A DNA stretch of 64,000 nucleotides from Catenulispora sp. EB89 (GCF_041261445.1 NZ_JBGCCU010000004.1:248001-312000), one strand, 5' to 3'. Counted from the first letter of the stretch, positions 25,201-33,039 are shown. Made by a program: numbers and translations. The notes: generated by a model from the letters alone, not told the origin.

Positions 25201-25552
25201 CGGCCTCTACCTCTACGCCGGCGAGTGGCACGAATCAGGGCTCCTCGACGCCGCCGAGCGCTACCGCCACCCGTTCACCGCGCTCCCCGGTCGGAGCCAG
25301 AACCCTGACAACATCCCGGAGGTCCCCGGCGGCGGCTTCGAGATCGGCGGACGCGGCGTGGTCCTGAGCAGCTGCCGCGACGTCGGCGACAACGGCGGCG
25401 GGGAGGCACCCGAGGTGCGGCTGGTGGCCCTCACTCCGGAGCCGACCACGGCGACCATCAGCACCGGGCAGGAACATCAGCACATGGAAATGCGCCCCTG
25501 GCAGGTCGCCACGACCGTCGCCAGGAGCGCGTCAAGCGCGTCAGAGGTATAG
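22283..25552 (+). CDS. GH38 alpha-mannosidase with a ~170-residue Gly/Ala/Val insertion
   Basis: 1089 residues; the ATG overlaps the preceding stop (ATGA). GH38 enzymes remove alpha-linked mannose with a zinc-assisted retaining mechanism. Metal and nucleophile motifs are PHTHWDREW (His14, Asp16), GYLPDQFGHAAQLP (Asp125) and SCHDSVTGCG (His500). Residues ~257-428 are a low-complexity insertion of Gly, Ala and Val that separates the N-terminal barrel from RGELRSHARANILPGVL, which normally follows closely. It uses GGT/GCT/GTT codons, unlike the GGC/GCC/GTC of the rest. A second repeat, THGVP, lies near residue 795. The frame is intact throughout. There is no signal peptide, so it is probably intracellular, acting after uptake. 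Confidence 0.9.
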   Translation: MSEPAELVIVPHTHWDREWYQPFQRFRLRLVAVLDRLLAQLEADPRARFTLDGQTAAIDDYLEIRPEQEQLVRTLTARGQLALGPWRVLADSFLCSGENLLRNLEIGLRRADELGGAMRIGYLPDQFGHAAQLPQILRHAGIDTACVWRGVPEAVHTTEFWWQSPDGTTLRTRYLPEGGYGGAAGVFGEADAAVVRQRAEEHVRALRRWQPTGPLLGMYGTDHSAPVEGLADLVAGAADGAVRIRLDTLAGFLDRLDRSATSDGSAASSGLASGDVASEAEAGAGAVAGARAGEASSLGAGAGAGAGAGAGAGGGAGAGDGGGAGSGGVGAGGGVGAGGGAGAGGGVGAGGGGGGGAGGGVADGGVADGGVADGVGGGTGGVGTGAGAGVGGVGTGAGAGGGGVGLSGGDAGLSSGDVVGVGVGVGVGEVVVRGELRSHARANILPGVLSSRIGLKQALSRAERLVERYAEPVAALYGVRGACRPFLELAWRRLVDSSCHDSVTGCGVDGTAEQVAARIGEAGDLGRGVVDLVLGPVADTVPDGGHLLFNPTPWRRTEVVVLEVPAGRVLRAAAHVPHQVLETVEETFADEQVAPAELDRFLRKIHGRELYGRQIAAWHVDPRAATIVFELAPTSELVFDVADVRAAVAATAEPAVESWCVKVRIQPRAKVAALVDVGPLALTAVTAAAGTPAPPGPQKNIATGRRALSDLDNGLIHVVLRSDGLLDVLAADGTHAAGLGLIVDGGDLGDEYNYAPPGRDRVVDSPDEIWNRERWNGPLTGSLESARWFNWPTHGVPTHGVPAHGVPTYYVPAAAPGGAAVSSRAESVHTTELSTRIELRHGEPFVRLTIAFDNRSDDHRVRLHLPLPRPAARSHAEGQFAVVERPLHAEGGFGERPVPTFPAYGWVAAGGLAVLLDHVSEYELVDDGRTLALTLLRSVGLLSRNDNAWREEPAGPQLPTPGAQCHGVRTVELGLYLYAGEWHESGLLDAAERYRHPFTALPGRSQNPDNIPEVPGGGFEIGGRGVVLSSCRDVGDNGGGEAPEVRLVALTPEPTTATISTGQEHQHMEMRPWQVATTVARSASSASEV
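23177..23569. repeat. Hexanucleotide/trinucleotide tandem repeat array within the GH38 gene
   Basis: It begins with uninterrupted ggtgct hexamers (23177 onward) and continues as degenerate ggtggt, gttggc, gccgatggt and ggtgtt units. All unit lengths are multiples of three, so the frame is preserved. Every reading frame here is nearly free of stops, which explains long spurious frames on both strands. The third codon position is mostly T, against C/G elsewhere. Confidence 0.9.
24659..24718. repeat. Four 15-bp tandem units in the GH38 gene
   Basis: Units such as acacacggtgtcccg encode THGVP, THGVP, AHGVP and TYYVP. They are frame-preserving and probably extend a loop. Confidence 0.8.
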
Positions 25553-25558
25553 CCCGGA

Positions 25559-25741
25559 CTATCGGGTCCCCGCCCAGTGCCCGTTGGCCTGCCGATACTC
25601 AGGTTGTTTGCGGTACTTGCGGAACAGCTGTTCCTTGGAGTGGCGGATCACGTGGGAGACGCGGGTGTGGAAATAGAGGAGCTTCCCTTGCCCGCGCGCG
25701 CCGAGTCCGTGGTGCCCCTTGGCCGGGCTGTTCTTCGCCAT
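25559..25741 (-). CDS. Small basic protein of unknown function
   Basis: 60 residues, very basic (start MAKNSPAKGHHG, end RQANGHWAGTR), with a good ribosome site (AAGGAGTTGAAAACGC before the ATG at 25741). The even spread of Lys, Arg and His, and the segment RVSHVIRHSKEQLFRKYRKQPEYRQ, suggest a small nucleic-acid-binding or ribosome-associated protein, but no family is recognised. It is convergent with the mannosidase, 7 bp from its stop. Confidence 0.65.
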   Translation of the reverse strand: MAKNSPAKGHHGLGARGQGKLLYFHTRVSHVIRHSKEQLFRKYRKQPEYRQANGHWAGTR

Positions 25742-25962
25742 GCGTTTTCAACTCCTTGCCTGCCGGAGCCGCGGGAAGACGGCTTCCGTGACCTCACGCT
25801 AAGCCGGGCCACGGCGTCAGGCCACCGGAGCGCCGGCCAAGAAGCGCGGCCTGAAAAACGTCACCAAAAACGCCGCCGAAAGCAGTGGCCCAAAGGCGGC
25901 CGCAAAAGCCGCCCCCGGGCCCAGCCGCTGCCTCCTTCTCAGCAGCCTCAGCCGAAACAGCC

Positions 25963-26268
25963 TCAGCAGCAGTCGGCCGGCAACAACATCGCCTCGTCCG
26001 GATAGCACCAGGCCCAGACCTCGCCGGGCTCCAGTGACCGGATCAGGGGATGGCCGGTGGCGCGCCAGTGCGCCGTGGCGTGCCGGCTCTGCGAGTTGTC
26101 GCAACAACCCACATGGCCGCAGACGAGGCACTCCCGCAGGCTCAGCCAGCGACCGCCGGTGGCCCGGCACTCCCGGCACTCGTCCGTGGAGTCCGGTTCG
26201 GCGTCGCGGAGCTGTTCCAGGTGGTCGCAGCGACCACCGTTCGCGGGGACGTACACGGGGATGGGCAT
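25963..26268 (-). CDS. UBP-type zinc finger protein
   Basis: 101 residues; the ATG at 26268 has ribosome site GAGGAG. It is a single UBP-type zinc finger: CDHLEQL, then CRECRATGGRWLSLRECLVCGHVGCCDNSQSRHATAHWRATGHPLIRS, then EPGEVWAWCY. In eukaryotes this finger binds the ubiquitin C-terminus. Stand-alone bacterial copies are common in actinomycetes and their ligand is unknown; a free C-terminal Gly-Gly or Pup-like partner is speculation. The metal-binding Cys and His set looks complete. Confidence 0.9.
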   Translation of the reverse strand: MPIPVYVPANGGRCDHLEQLRDAEPDSTDECRECRATGGRWLSLRECLVCGHVGCCDNSQSRHATAHWRATGHPLIRSLEPGEVWAWCYPDEAMLLPADCC

Positions 26269-26550
26269 GAGGTGGCTCCTCGCGTGTCTGATTCGTCACG
26301 CCGCGCCCCTTGTGACCGGGTGCACAGACGCTTGGCGCGGAGCGTACCGGCTGGAGATGACCTGCCATGGGACGCGCGGGAAACAGCTGATCCGGATAAG
26401 CTGGCGTACTCCGCCCGAGAGACCCTTACGGCGGGACCGCCTCACACCTCCGCCAAAGCCCTACCATGGGGTGATGCGGAATGTGGACCCGGGGTATGAC
26501 GCCTTCGCGGCACGTACCCTGGCAGACTTGCTTGTCATGGGGGTGAACTC

Positions 26551-27531
26551 GTGACGACGACACAGCCGCTGGAAAGCAGCACGGAGGCTACAGCGCGCGA
26601 CGGGAACGTCGACTCGACGGCGCCCGGCGCCTCGGCCGGCGGACGGCGCCGGAGCTGGATCCCGGGACCGGTCCTGCCGCAGAGGTTCCGCCCGACGAAC
26701 CGGCCCAAGCTGTGGCTGGAGATCGCGCTCATCGCGCTGGGCTACTACCTCTACACCCTGACCCGGCTGGCCGCGCCGTCCCACGAGTCGGCGGCCCAGC
26801 AGCGCGGCCACGACATCCTGCGCCTGGAGCACTACCTCGGGCTGAACTTCGAGCGCACCTTCAACCACTGGGTCTACAGCGTGCGCTGGCTGGCGTTCTC
26901 GATGAACGTCTACTACGCGACACTGCACTTCATCGTGCCGATCGCGGTGCTGGTCTGGGTGTACTTCAAGTTCCCCGACCGCTACCGCGCGGTCCGGACC
27001 GTGATGATCGCGATGACGCTGATCGCGCTGTTCGGGTTCTACTTCTACTCCCTGGCCCCGCCGCGGATGCTGCACGGCGGCGACTTCATCGACACGTTCA
27101 AGCTGCTGAACCCCTGGGGCCAGACGGCGGCGACGTCCGACGGGGTGGCCGGGCTCGGCTCGTCGACGAACGAGTACGCGGCCATGCCGTCGCTGCACAT
27201 CGGCTGGTCCACCTGGTGCGCGCTGGTCATCGCGCACCTGGCGCAGCGCCGGTGGGTCAAGGCCCTCGGCATCGCCTACCCCTTCTGCACCTTCGCGGTC
27301 ATCATCGGCACCGCCAACCACTACGTCCTGGACGCGGTGTTCGGCCTGGTCACCCTGGCCCTGGGCTTCCTGGTCCAGCGGATCCTCCAGGGCCGGCCGG
27401 TGTTCGCGCCGCCGAAGCCGGCCGGGGACGCGCCGCTGCCCCGGCAGCCGGAAGGGCTGACGGCCGGCAACGCCGTCGACGACGGCGCCTCGGCGGAGCT
27501 GGTGCGGCCGTCGATCCACCTGCGAACCTGA
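26551..27531 (+). CDS. PAP2-family membrane phosphatase/phosphotransferase (AUR1-like)
   Basis: 326 residues from GTG 26551. About six transmembrane segments follow a disordered, basic N-terminus. The PAP2 motifs are in the later half: the C2-like AAMPSLHIGWSTW and C3-like GTANHYVLDAVFG, each with the catalytic His. SLAPPRML together with NEYAAMPSLHIGWS is the pattern of the AUR1 / inositol phosphorylceramide synthase-like subgroup, which moves phospho-headgroups between lipids. Whether it uses an inositol lipid is not shown. A 14-bp tandem array starts at its stop codon and runs into a terminator. Confidence 0.87.
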   Translation: MTTTQPLESSTEATARDGNVDSTAPGASAGGRRRSWIPGPVLPQRFRPTNRPKLWLEIALIALGYYLYTLTRLAAPSHESAAQQRGHDILRLEHYLGLNFERTFNHWVYSVRWLAFSMNVYYATLHFIVPIAVLVWVYFKFPDRYRAVRTVMIAMTLIALFGFYFYSLAPPRMLHGGDFIDTFKLLNPWGQTAATSDGVAGLGSSTNEYAAMPSLHIGWSTWCALVIAHLAQRRWVKALGIAYPFCTFAVIIGTANHYVLDAVFGLVTLALGFLVQRILQGRPVFAPPKPAGDAPLPRQPEGLTAGNAVDDGASAELVRPSIHLRT

Positions 27532-27584
27532 ACCAACGAGCGTGAGCCATCGGCCTTGAGCCGCAGCACGTGAACCACCGAACG
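27529..27584. repeat. Four 14-bp tandem units, each beginning with TGA, starting at the stop codon
   Basis: Units at 27529 (tgaaccaacgagcg), 27543 (tgagccatcggcct), 27557 (tgagccgcagcacg) and 27571 (tgaaccaccgaacg). The first TGA is the stop of the PAP2 gene. With a 14-bp period the repeated TGAs cover all three frames. Confidence 0.85.
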
Positions 27585-27605
27585 GGCCCCTCCTCGGGGC
27601 CCGTT
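27581..27605. terminator. Bidirectional terminator hairpin
   Basis: aacgggcccc / ggggcccgtt form a perfect 10-bp stem with loop tcctc, followed by cttcgtt. It sits between the convergent PAP2 and TetR genes, whose ends it can serve on both strands. Confidence 0.75.
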
Positions 27606-27626
27606 CTTCGTTCGTGCGCAGTTTCC

Positions 27627-28313
27627 TCAGTCGTCCAACGCCTGCGCCGCCAGCCGCGCCTCGAACCCGTCCAGCAGCGCCGCGAGCCCGAACTCGAAAC
27701 TTTCCTCGGGCGTCCCGGCGTAGGAGGCCGCCGGGCTGTCGATGCGCTCCCGCAGTCTGGGGAATGTCCGCGCGATCGCCACGGACTTCTCCTTCGCCTC
27801 GGTGAACGACCGCACCGCGTCCTCCCCGCCCAGCGCCAGCCGCCGGTTCAGCGCCACCATCGCCGCCGGGGCGAGTGAGTTGCCCAGCACGTACGTGAAG
27901 ACGGCCGCGGCGGCGCGGTCGGCGTCGGCGGGGGCGAAGCCCGCGGTCTCGTAGACGGCGAGCAGGTGGTCGTCGTGCCCGGACTTGCCGGGGCCGTAGA
28001 GCAGGTAGCCGCCGAAGGCCTGGCCCATCCAGGGGTGGCGCGTGAACATCGCGTGCTCGCCGGTCGCGGTCCGCACCGCCGCCTCGCGCCAGCCGACCAG
28101 CGCCGGGTCCGGCAGCTCGACCTCGGCCCAGGCCGCGTCGGCGGCCAGCCGGACCAGCTCGTCCTTGGTCTTGAGGTGCCAGTAGACGGCGGTCGCGGCC
28201 ACGTTCAGGCGCTTGCCGAGGGCGCGCATGTTGAGGCCGTCCAGCCCCTCCTCGTCGAGCTGCGCGATGGCGGCGCGAACGATCTGGTCCACGGTCAGCG
28301 TGTTCCTAGGCAT
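27627..28313 (-). CDS. TetR-family repressor
   Basis: 228 residues. The N-terminal helix-turn-helix is TVDQIVRAAIAQLDEEGLDGLNMRALGKRLNVAATAVYWHLKTKDELV, the pattern of the TetR class with TetR_C_1-type ligand domains. The C-terminal domain (from about residue 70) carries an AAAVFTYVLGNSLAP helix typical of this class. It is divergent from the serine hydrolase gene; a 19-bp perfect inverted repeat lies between them, so it probably represses both itself and the hydrolase. Confidence 0.9.
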   Translation of the reverse strand: MPRNTLTVDQIVRAAIAQLDEEGLDGLNMRALGKRLNVAATAVYWHLKTKDELVRLAADAAWAEVELPDPALVGWREAAVRTATGEHAMFTRHPWMGQAFGGYLLYGPGKSGHDDHLLAVYETAGFAPADADRAAAAVFTYVLGNSLAPAAMVALNRRLALGGEDAVRSFTEAKEKSVAIARTFPRLRERIDSPAASYAGTPEESFEFGLAALLDGFEARLAAQALDD

Positions 28314-28324
28314 GGCAGAAGTGT

Positions 28325-28377
28325 ACTTGCACTTAGTTCAAGTTGGGGCTACCGTTCCACTTGAACTAAGTGCAAGT
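28325..28377. promoter_or_regulatory. Paired operator: 19-bp perfect inverted repeat
   Basis: ACTTGCACTTAGTTCAAGT (28325-28343) and its exact reverse complement (28359-28377) are separated by 15 bp. Each arm is itself an imperfect dyad (ACTTG.AC...GT.CAAGT), so each can hold one TetR dimer. The AT-rich arms stand out from the GC-rich surroundings and probably overlap the two divergent promoters. Confidence 0.8.
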
Positions 28378-28399
28378 GACTCGGCAAGGGGAGATCGAG

Positions 28400-29776
28400 A
28401 TGACTGTGCAGGAGACCGTCCAGGACCTGACCGCGTTCGTGGCCGAGGCGGCGAAGGCGTACGACGTGCCCGGCATCAGCGTCGGGGTGCTGGTCGAGGG
28501 CCACGAGTTCTTCGCCTCGGTCGAGGTGGACGAACGAACCCTCTTCCACATCGCGTCCGCGACGAAGTCCTTCACCGCCACCGCTCTGATGCGTCTGGAA
28601 GCCGAGGGCCGGATCGACCTGGAGGCGACGGTCCGGACCTACGTGCCGGAGCTGAAGCTGGCCGACGAGGCGCACGCGGCGCGGATCACCGTCCGCAACC
28701 TGCTGGACCACACCGGCGGCCTGGAATGGAACCTCATCGATCCCGACCACGGCGACGGCTCGCTGGCCACCTTCGTCGCGAAGCTGGAAGCGCTGCCGCT
28801 GATCGGCGAGCCCGGCGCCCGGGCCTCCTACAGCCAGGCCGGCTACAACCTCCTGGGCCGAGTGATCGAGAAGGTCACCGGACAGCCCTACGAGCAGGCC
28901 GTGGCCGAGCTGGTGCTCACCCCGCTGGGCCTGACCGACACCGTCTTCGACCTCGACGACGTCATGACCCGCAAGCACACCGTCGGCCACAACCGCGACG
29001 CCGACGGCGTCCTGCACACCGCGACGCCCTGGAAGTCGTACCCGGCCGGCACCCACGGCAACAACCCCGGCGGCGGCGGCGTCTCCTGCGCCGCGGACCT
29101 GCTGCGCTGGGCTCGGTTCCACCTCGGGGAGCAGGTCGGAGGCCAGCCCGGAGCCGCCGACGAGGTGCTGAGCGTCGAGGCGCGCCGCTCGATGCAGGAG
29201 CCGAAGTCCGAGCTGCGCGGCTCCACCCTCGGCGACGCCTTCGGATTCGGCTGGTTCCTCAACGGGATCGGCGGCATGCGCACCTTCGGTCATGGCGGCA
29301 GCGGCAACGGCCAGTTCGCCGAACTGCTCGTGGTCCCCGAGCGCGGCTTCGCGATCGTGGCGCTGAGCAACTGCGCCCCGGAGGGCTACCAGCTGAACCA
29401 GGACGTCGTGAAGTGGGCCCTGGAGCACTTCCTCGGCGTCGTCGAGGAGGACCCGGAGCCGGTGCCGTACGACGCCGCGCGCAACGGCGACGTCGTCGGC
29501 CGCTACGAGATCGACGCGATGAACCTGGACGTCGCCGACGACGGCGCGCGCCTGACCCTCGCGGTCGGCATCAAGCCGGAGATCCGCGCCGCCTCCGACA
29601 CCGAGATGCCGCAGGACTATCCGGCCGCCGCGATGGGCTTCCTGGCCGAGGACGGCGACGACTACATCATCACCGACGGCGGGTTGAAGGGGCAGCGCGG
29701 GCTGTTCACGCGGGACGAGAGCGGCGCGGTCGTCGGGATCGACATCGCGGGGCGGTTGTTCGGCCGCGTCCGCTGA
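28400..29776 (+). CDS. Serine hydrolase, beta-lactamase class C / D-aminopeptidase family
   Basis: 458 residues from the ATG at 28400, ribosome site GGGGAG. The active-site motifs are SxxK in HIASATKSFTATAL, YxN in YSQAGYNLLGRVIEKVTG, and HGG in TFGHGGSGNGQFAELLVV. There is no signal peptide, so it is cytoplasmic. The extra C-terminal domain (about 100 residues) is like that of esterase/D-aminopeptidase relatives. It may hydrolyse an ester, amide or beta-lactam; the substrate is probably the inducer of the divergent TetR regulator. Confidence 0.9.
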   Translation: MTVQETVQDLTAFVAEAAKAYDVPGISVGVLVEGHEFFASVEVDERTLFHIASATKSFTATALMRLEAEGRIDLEATVRTYVPELKLADEAHAARITVRNLLDHTGGLEWNLIDPDHGDGSLATFVAKLEALPLIGEPGARASYSQAGYNLLGRVIEKVTGQPYEQAVAELVLTPLGLTDTVFDLDDVMTRKHTVGHNRDADGVLHTATPWKSYPAGTHGNNPGGGGVSCAADLLRWARFHLGEQVGGQPGAADEVLSVEARRSMQEPKSELRGSTLGDAFGFGWFLNGIGGMRTFGHGGSGNGQFAELLVVPERGFAIVALSNCAPEGYQLNQDVVKWALEHFLGVVEEDPEPVPYDAARNGDVVGRYEIDAMNLDVADDGARLTLAVGIKPEIRAASDTEMPQDYPAAAMGFLAEDGDDYIITDGGLKGQRGLFTRDESGAVVGIDIAGRLFGRVR

Positions 29777-29822
29777 TCACCGCCGGCGGGCTCGGCGCGA
29801 GGTGGGCCGGACGCGGGGCGTC

Positions 29823-32800
29823 TCACGAATCGTGGGAACGCCCCGCGTCGCTGCTCCAGTCGTAGAAGACGCGCTCGACGACGGCGCGGGCCCGCCGGGC
29901 GCCGCGCCGGTACTCCTCGACGAACTCCTCGCTGTTCTCAGAGCCCAGATACATGGCGATGCCGGCGCGTTCCTTGATGTCGTTCGGGATCGAGTCGCCG
30001 GCCCGGCCGCGGACCAGCATGATGCCGTTGCGGACGCGCGTGGCCTCGATCCAGGCCTCGTCCAGGATCTCGGCGTCGTCGGGCTCCAGCAGGCCGGCGT
30101 CCGCGGCGCCGGACAGGGCCAGGCGGGTGCGCGTGGTCTGCAGGGCCGGGACCTCGTGCGCGTGGCAGAGCTGGAGCAGCTGCACGGTCCACTCGACGTC
30201 CGACAGGCCGCCGGGGCCGAGCTTGGTGTGCAGCGCCTTGTCCGCGCCGCGCGGCAGCCGCTCGGCCTCCACGCGGGCCTTGATGCGGCGGATCTCGCGC
30301 ACCGCGGTCTCGTCGAGCCCTGATACCGGACGGCGCAGCGGGTCAATCAGCTCCATGAACTCGCGGCCCAGCTCGGGATCGCCGGCCACCGGTTCCGCGC
30401 GCAGCAGCGCCTGCGACTCCCAGACCTCCGACCAGCGGCGGTAGTACTCGGCGTAGGAGCTGAGGGTGCGCACCAACGGTCCCTGCCGGCCCTCGGGGCG
30501 CAGGTCGGCATCGATGATCAGCGGCGGGTCCGGGGTCGGGATCTGGAGCAGCCGGCGCAGTTCGTTGGCGACGGCGTGCGCGGCGTCGGTGGCGGCACGT
30601 TCGCGCTGCGGGGAGACGGGAGAGGCGCGGCGGACGGAATCCGTCGCGGCGGCGCCGTTGCTCGCCACCGCCGCACTGGACGGCGCCGAACTGTTCGCGG
30701 TCGCGCCCCACGCGATCTCGTCCGGATCCGTCTCGACACCGTCGTCCGGCAGCGGATCGTGGACGAACAGCACGTCCGCGTCGCTGCCGTAGCCAAGTTC
30801 GCGGCCGCCGAACCGGCCGACGGCGATGATCGCGAAACGGGTCGGCAGCGGCGTGCCGAGACGGTTCTCGATCGCCGTGGTGGCGGCCTGCAGCGCACCG
30901 CTCAGCGTCGCCGCCGTCACCGCGCTCAGGCCGTCGCCGACCTGCTCGACGGTCAGCAGACCCAGCAGATCCGCGGCGGAGATACGGAAAAGCTCGCGAC
31001 GCCGCACCGCGCGCGCCGCGGCGACCGCCGCCTCCGGAGTCGACGCGCGGCCGACCGCGGACAGGATCTCGGCCTCCAGCACCGGCCGGGCCCGGGGCAC
31101 CAGGTTGGCCGGATCCCCCAGGATGGCGACGGCTTCCGGCGCCCTGAGGAGCAGGTCCGGCGCGTAGCGGCCGGAGGCCAGCACCCGCGCCAGGTGTTCG
31201 GCGGCGGCGCCTTCGTCGCGCAGCAGCCGCAGGTACCAGTGCGTGTCCCCCAGCGCCTCGGACGCCTTGCGGAACGCCAGCAGGCCGCCGTCGGGGTCCG
31301 CCGCGTCGGCGAACCAGTCCAACATCACCGGCAGCAGCGTCCTCTGGATCGCCGCCCGCCGGCTCACCCCGGAGGTGAGCGCCGTCAGATGACGGAGCGC
31401 TCCCGCCGGATCCGTGTAGCCGAGTGCTTCCAACCGTGACTGCGCAGCCTCCGGTGACAAGTGAACAGCACCACCCAATGCGGCCTGGCCCGGCGTCAAA
31501 CGGGCCACCGCGTCTAACAACGGTCGGTAAAAGAGCTTTTCGTGCAGCCGCCTTACTTCCCGCTTGTGACGTTTCCATTCACCGTTCAGCTGATCCACGG
31601 GATCTTTTCGAAACCCCATGGACCTCCCGAGGCGGCGCCGCTCGACCTTCTCCTCCGGCAGCGTGTGCGTGCGCCGGAGCCGGTGGATCTGCAGCCGGTG
31701 CTCCAGCGTCCGCAGGAAGCGGTAGGCGTCGGCCAGGGCCGCCGCGTCCGTGCGACCCACGTATCCACCTGCGGAAAGAGCCGCGAGGGACTCCAGGGTT
31801 CCGCGCTTGCGCAGCGCGGGATCCGTGGGGCCGTGGACCAGCTGCAGCAGCTGTACGGCGAACTCGATGTCGCGCAGACCGCCGGAGCCGAGCTTCAGCT
31901 CGCGCTCGGCGTCCTTGGCCGGGATGTGTTCGACGACACGCCGCCGCATCGCCTGCACGTCCGCGACGAACCCGTCGCGCCGCGAGGCCGCCCACACCAT
32001 CGGCGTGACGGCCTCGACGTACTTGGCGCCGAGGTCCCGGTCCCCGGCGGCGGCGCGCGCCTTGAGCAGCGCCTGGAACTCCCAGGTCTTGGCCCAGCGC
32101 TCGTAGTAGGCGATGTGGCTGGGCAGCGAGCGCACCAGCGGGCCGTTCTTGCCCTCGGGGCGCAGGTTCGCGTCGACCTGCCAGATGGCGCCCTCGGAGG
32201 TGGTGTCGGAGCAGACCCGCATCAGCGTCGCGGCCAGCTGGGTGGCGGTGCGCAGGGCGAGGTGTTCCTCGTCCGGGTCGGTGCCGTCGGGGGCGGCGGC
32301 GACGAACACCACGTCCACGTCGCTGACGTAGTTGAGCTCCCGGGCCCCGCACTTGCCCATGGCGATGACCGCCAGGCGCGCCGGCGGGGAGTCCTCGGGG
32401 AGTTCCGCGCGCGCCACCGCGAGCGCCGCCTCCAGGGTGGCGGTGGCCAGGTCCGACAGATCGGCGGCCGTTTGGTCGTACGTGGCGGTGGCGTCGTTCT
32501 TCTGCGCGCTGCCGATGTCCCGCGCCGCGATGCCGAGCAAGGCGTCCCGGTACGCGACGCGCAGGGCGTCCCGGGCCGGGATCCCGGCCAGCGCGGCCAC
32601 CGGGTCGGGGGCGTCGGGGGCGGCCCCGACCGCCTCCAGCATCAGCCGCCGGAAGGCCGGGGCCAAGTCCTCGACGTCGAACTCCACGAGCCCGTGCCAG
32701 CCCTCCGGATGACGCTCCAGGTGCTCCCCGAGCGCCACGCTGACCCCGAGTACGCCGAGCAGCCGGTCCTGGAAGGGTTTGGCGGCGGCGAGGGTGGCGG

Positions 32801-33032
32801 CCAGGGTGTCGGCGTCGTCGGCGGCCGCGAGCAGCCGGCCGGTCGCGGCCAGCGCCTGGTCGGGGTCGGCGGTGCGGCCCAGGGCCTCCAGGAACAGCGG
32901 ATCGCCGCGCAGCTCGCCGAGCGGGGCCTCGTCCAGGGTCCGTAGGGCGGATTCGGGGTCGGCGAATCCCAGCCTGACCAGTCGCGAGCGCGCCGACTCC
33001 GGTTCCCGGCCAAGTGCCGCCGTCTGTGCCAC
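29823..33032 (-). CDS. glnE: Bifunctional glutamine synthetase adenylyltransferase/deadenylase
   Basis: 1069 residues from GTG 33032, chosen because TAGATT lies 7 nt upstream (leaderless); TTG 33041 is possible. GlnE attaches AMP to, and removes it from, glutamine synthetase according to nitrogen state. Two nucleotidyltransferase domains are seen, each with the Gly-x-Asp-x-Asp core: ELNYVSDVDVVFVAA (deadenylase half) and ELGYGSDADVLFVHD (adenylyl half), followed by ANLRPEGKNGPLVRSL and ADLRPEGRQGPLVRTL. A low-complexity Ser/Ala insert (around ATANSSAPSSAAVASNG) follows the second metal site. glnA2 is encoded 5 kb away. Confidence 0.95.
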   Translation of the reverse strand: MAQTAALGREPESARSRLVRLGFADPESALRTLDEAPLGELRGDPLFLEALGRTADPDQALAATGRLLAAADDADTLAATLAAAKPFQDRLLGVLGVSVALGEHLERHPEGWHGLVEFDVEDLAPAFRRLMLEAVGAAPDAPDPVAALAGIPARDALRVAYRDALLGIAARDIGSAQKNDATATYDQTAADLSDLATATLEAALAVARAELPEDSPPARLAVIAMGKCGARELNYVSDVDVVFVAAAPDGTDPDEEHLALRTATQLAATLMRVCSDTTSEGAIWQVDANLRPEGKNGPLVRSLPSHIAYYERWAKTWEFQALLKARAAAGDRDLGAKYVEAVTPMVWAASRRDGFVADVQAMRRRVVEHIPAKDAERELKLGSGGLRDIEFAVQLLQLVHGPTDPALRKRGTLESLAALSAGGYVGRTDAAALADAYRFLRTLEHRLQIHRLRRTHTLPEEKVERRRLGRSMGFRKDPVDQLNGEWKRHKREVRRLHEKLFYRPLLDAVARLTPGQAALGGAVHLSPEAAQSRLEALGYTDPAGALRHLTALTSGVSRRAAIQRTLLPVMLDWFADAADPDGGLLAFRKASEALGDTHWYLRLLRDEGAAAEHLARVLASGRYAPDLLLRAPEAVAILGDPANLVPRARPVLEAEILSAVGRASTPEAAVAAARAVRRRELFRISAADLLGLLTVEQVGDGLSAVTAATLSGALQAATTAIENRLGTPLPTRFAIIAVGRFGGRELGYGSDADVLFVHDPLPDDGVETDPDEIAWGATANSSAPSSAAVASNGAAATDSVRRASPVSPQRERAATDAAHAVANELRRLLQIPTPDPPLIIDADLRPEGRQGPLVRTLSSYAEYYRRWSEVWESQALLRAEPVAGDPELGREFMELIDPLRRPVSGLDETAVREIRRIKARVEAERLPRGADKALHTKLGPGGLSDVEWTVQLLQLCHAHEVPALQTTRTRLALSGAADAGLLEPDDAEILDEAWIEATRVRNGIMLVRGRAGDSIPNDIKERAGIAMYLGSENSEEFVEEYRRGARRARAVVERVFYDWSSDAGRSHDS

Positions 33033-33039
33033 CCGGCCC

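Noticed and set aside
31542-32945. 467-codon plus-strand frame opposite glnE
   Set aside because: Shadow of glnE; its residues are biased and lack any motif.
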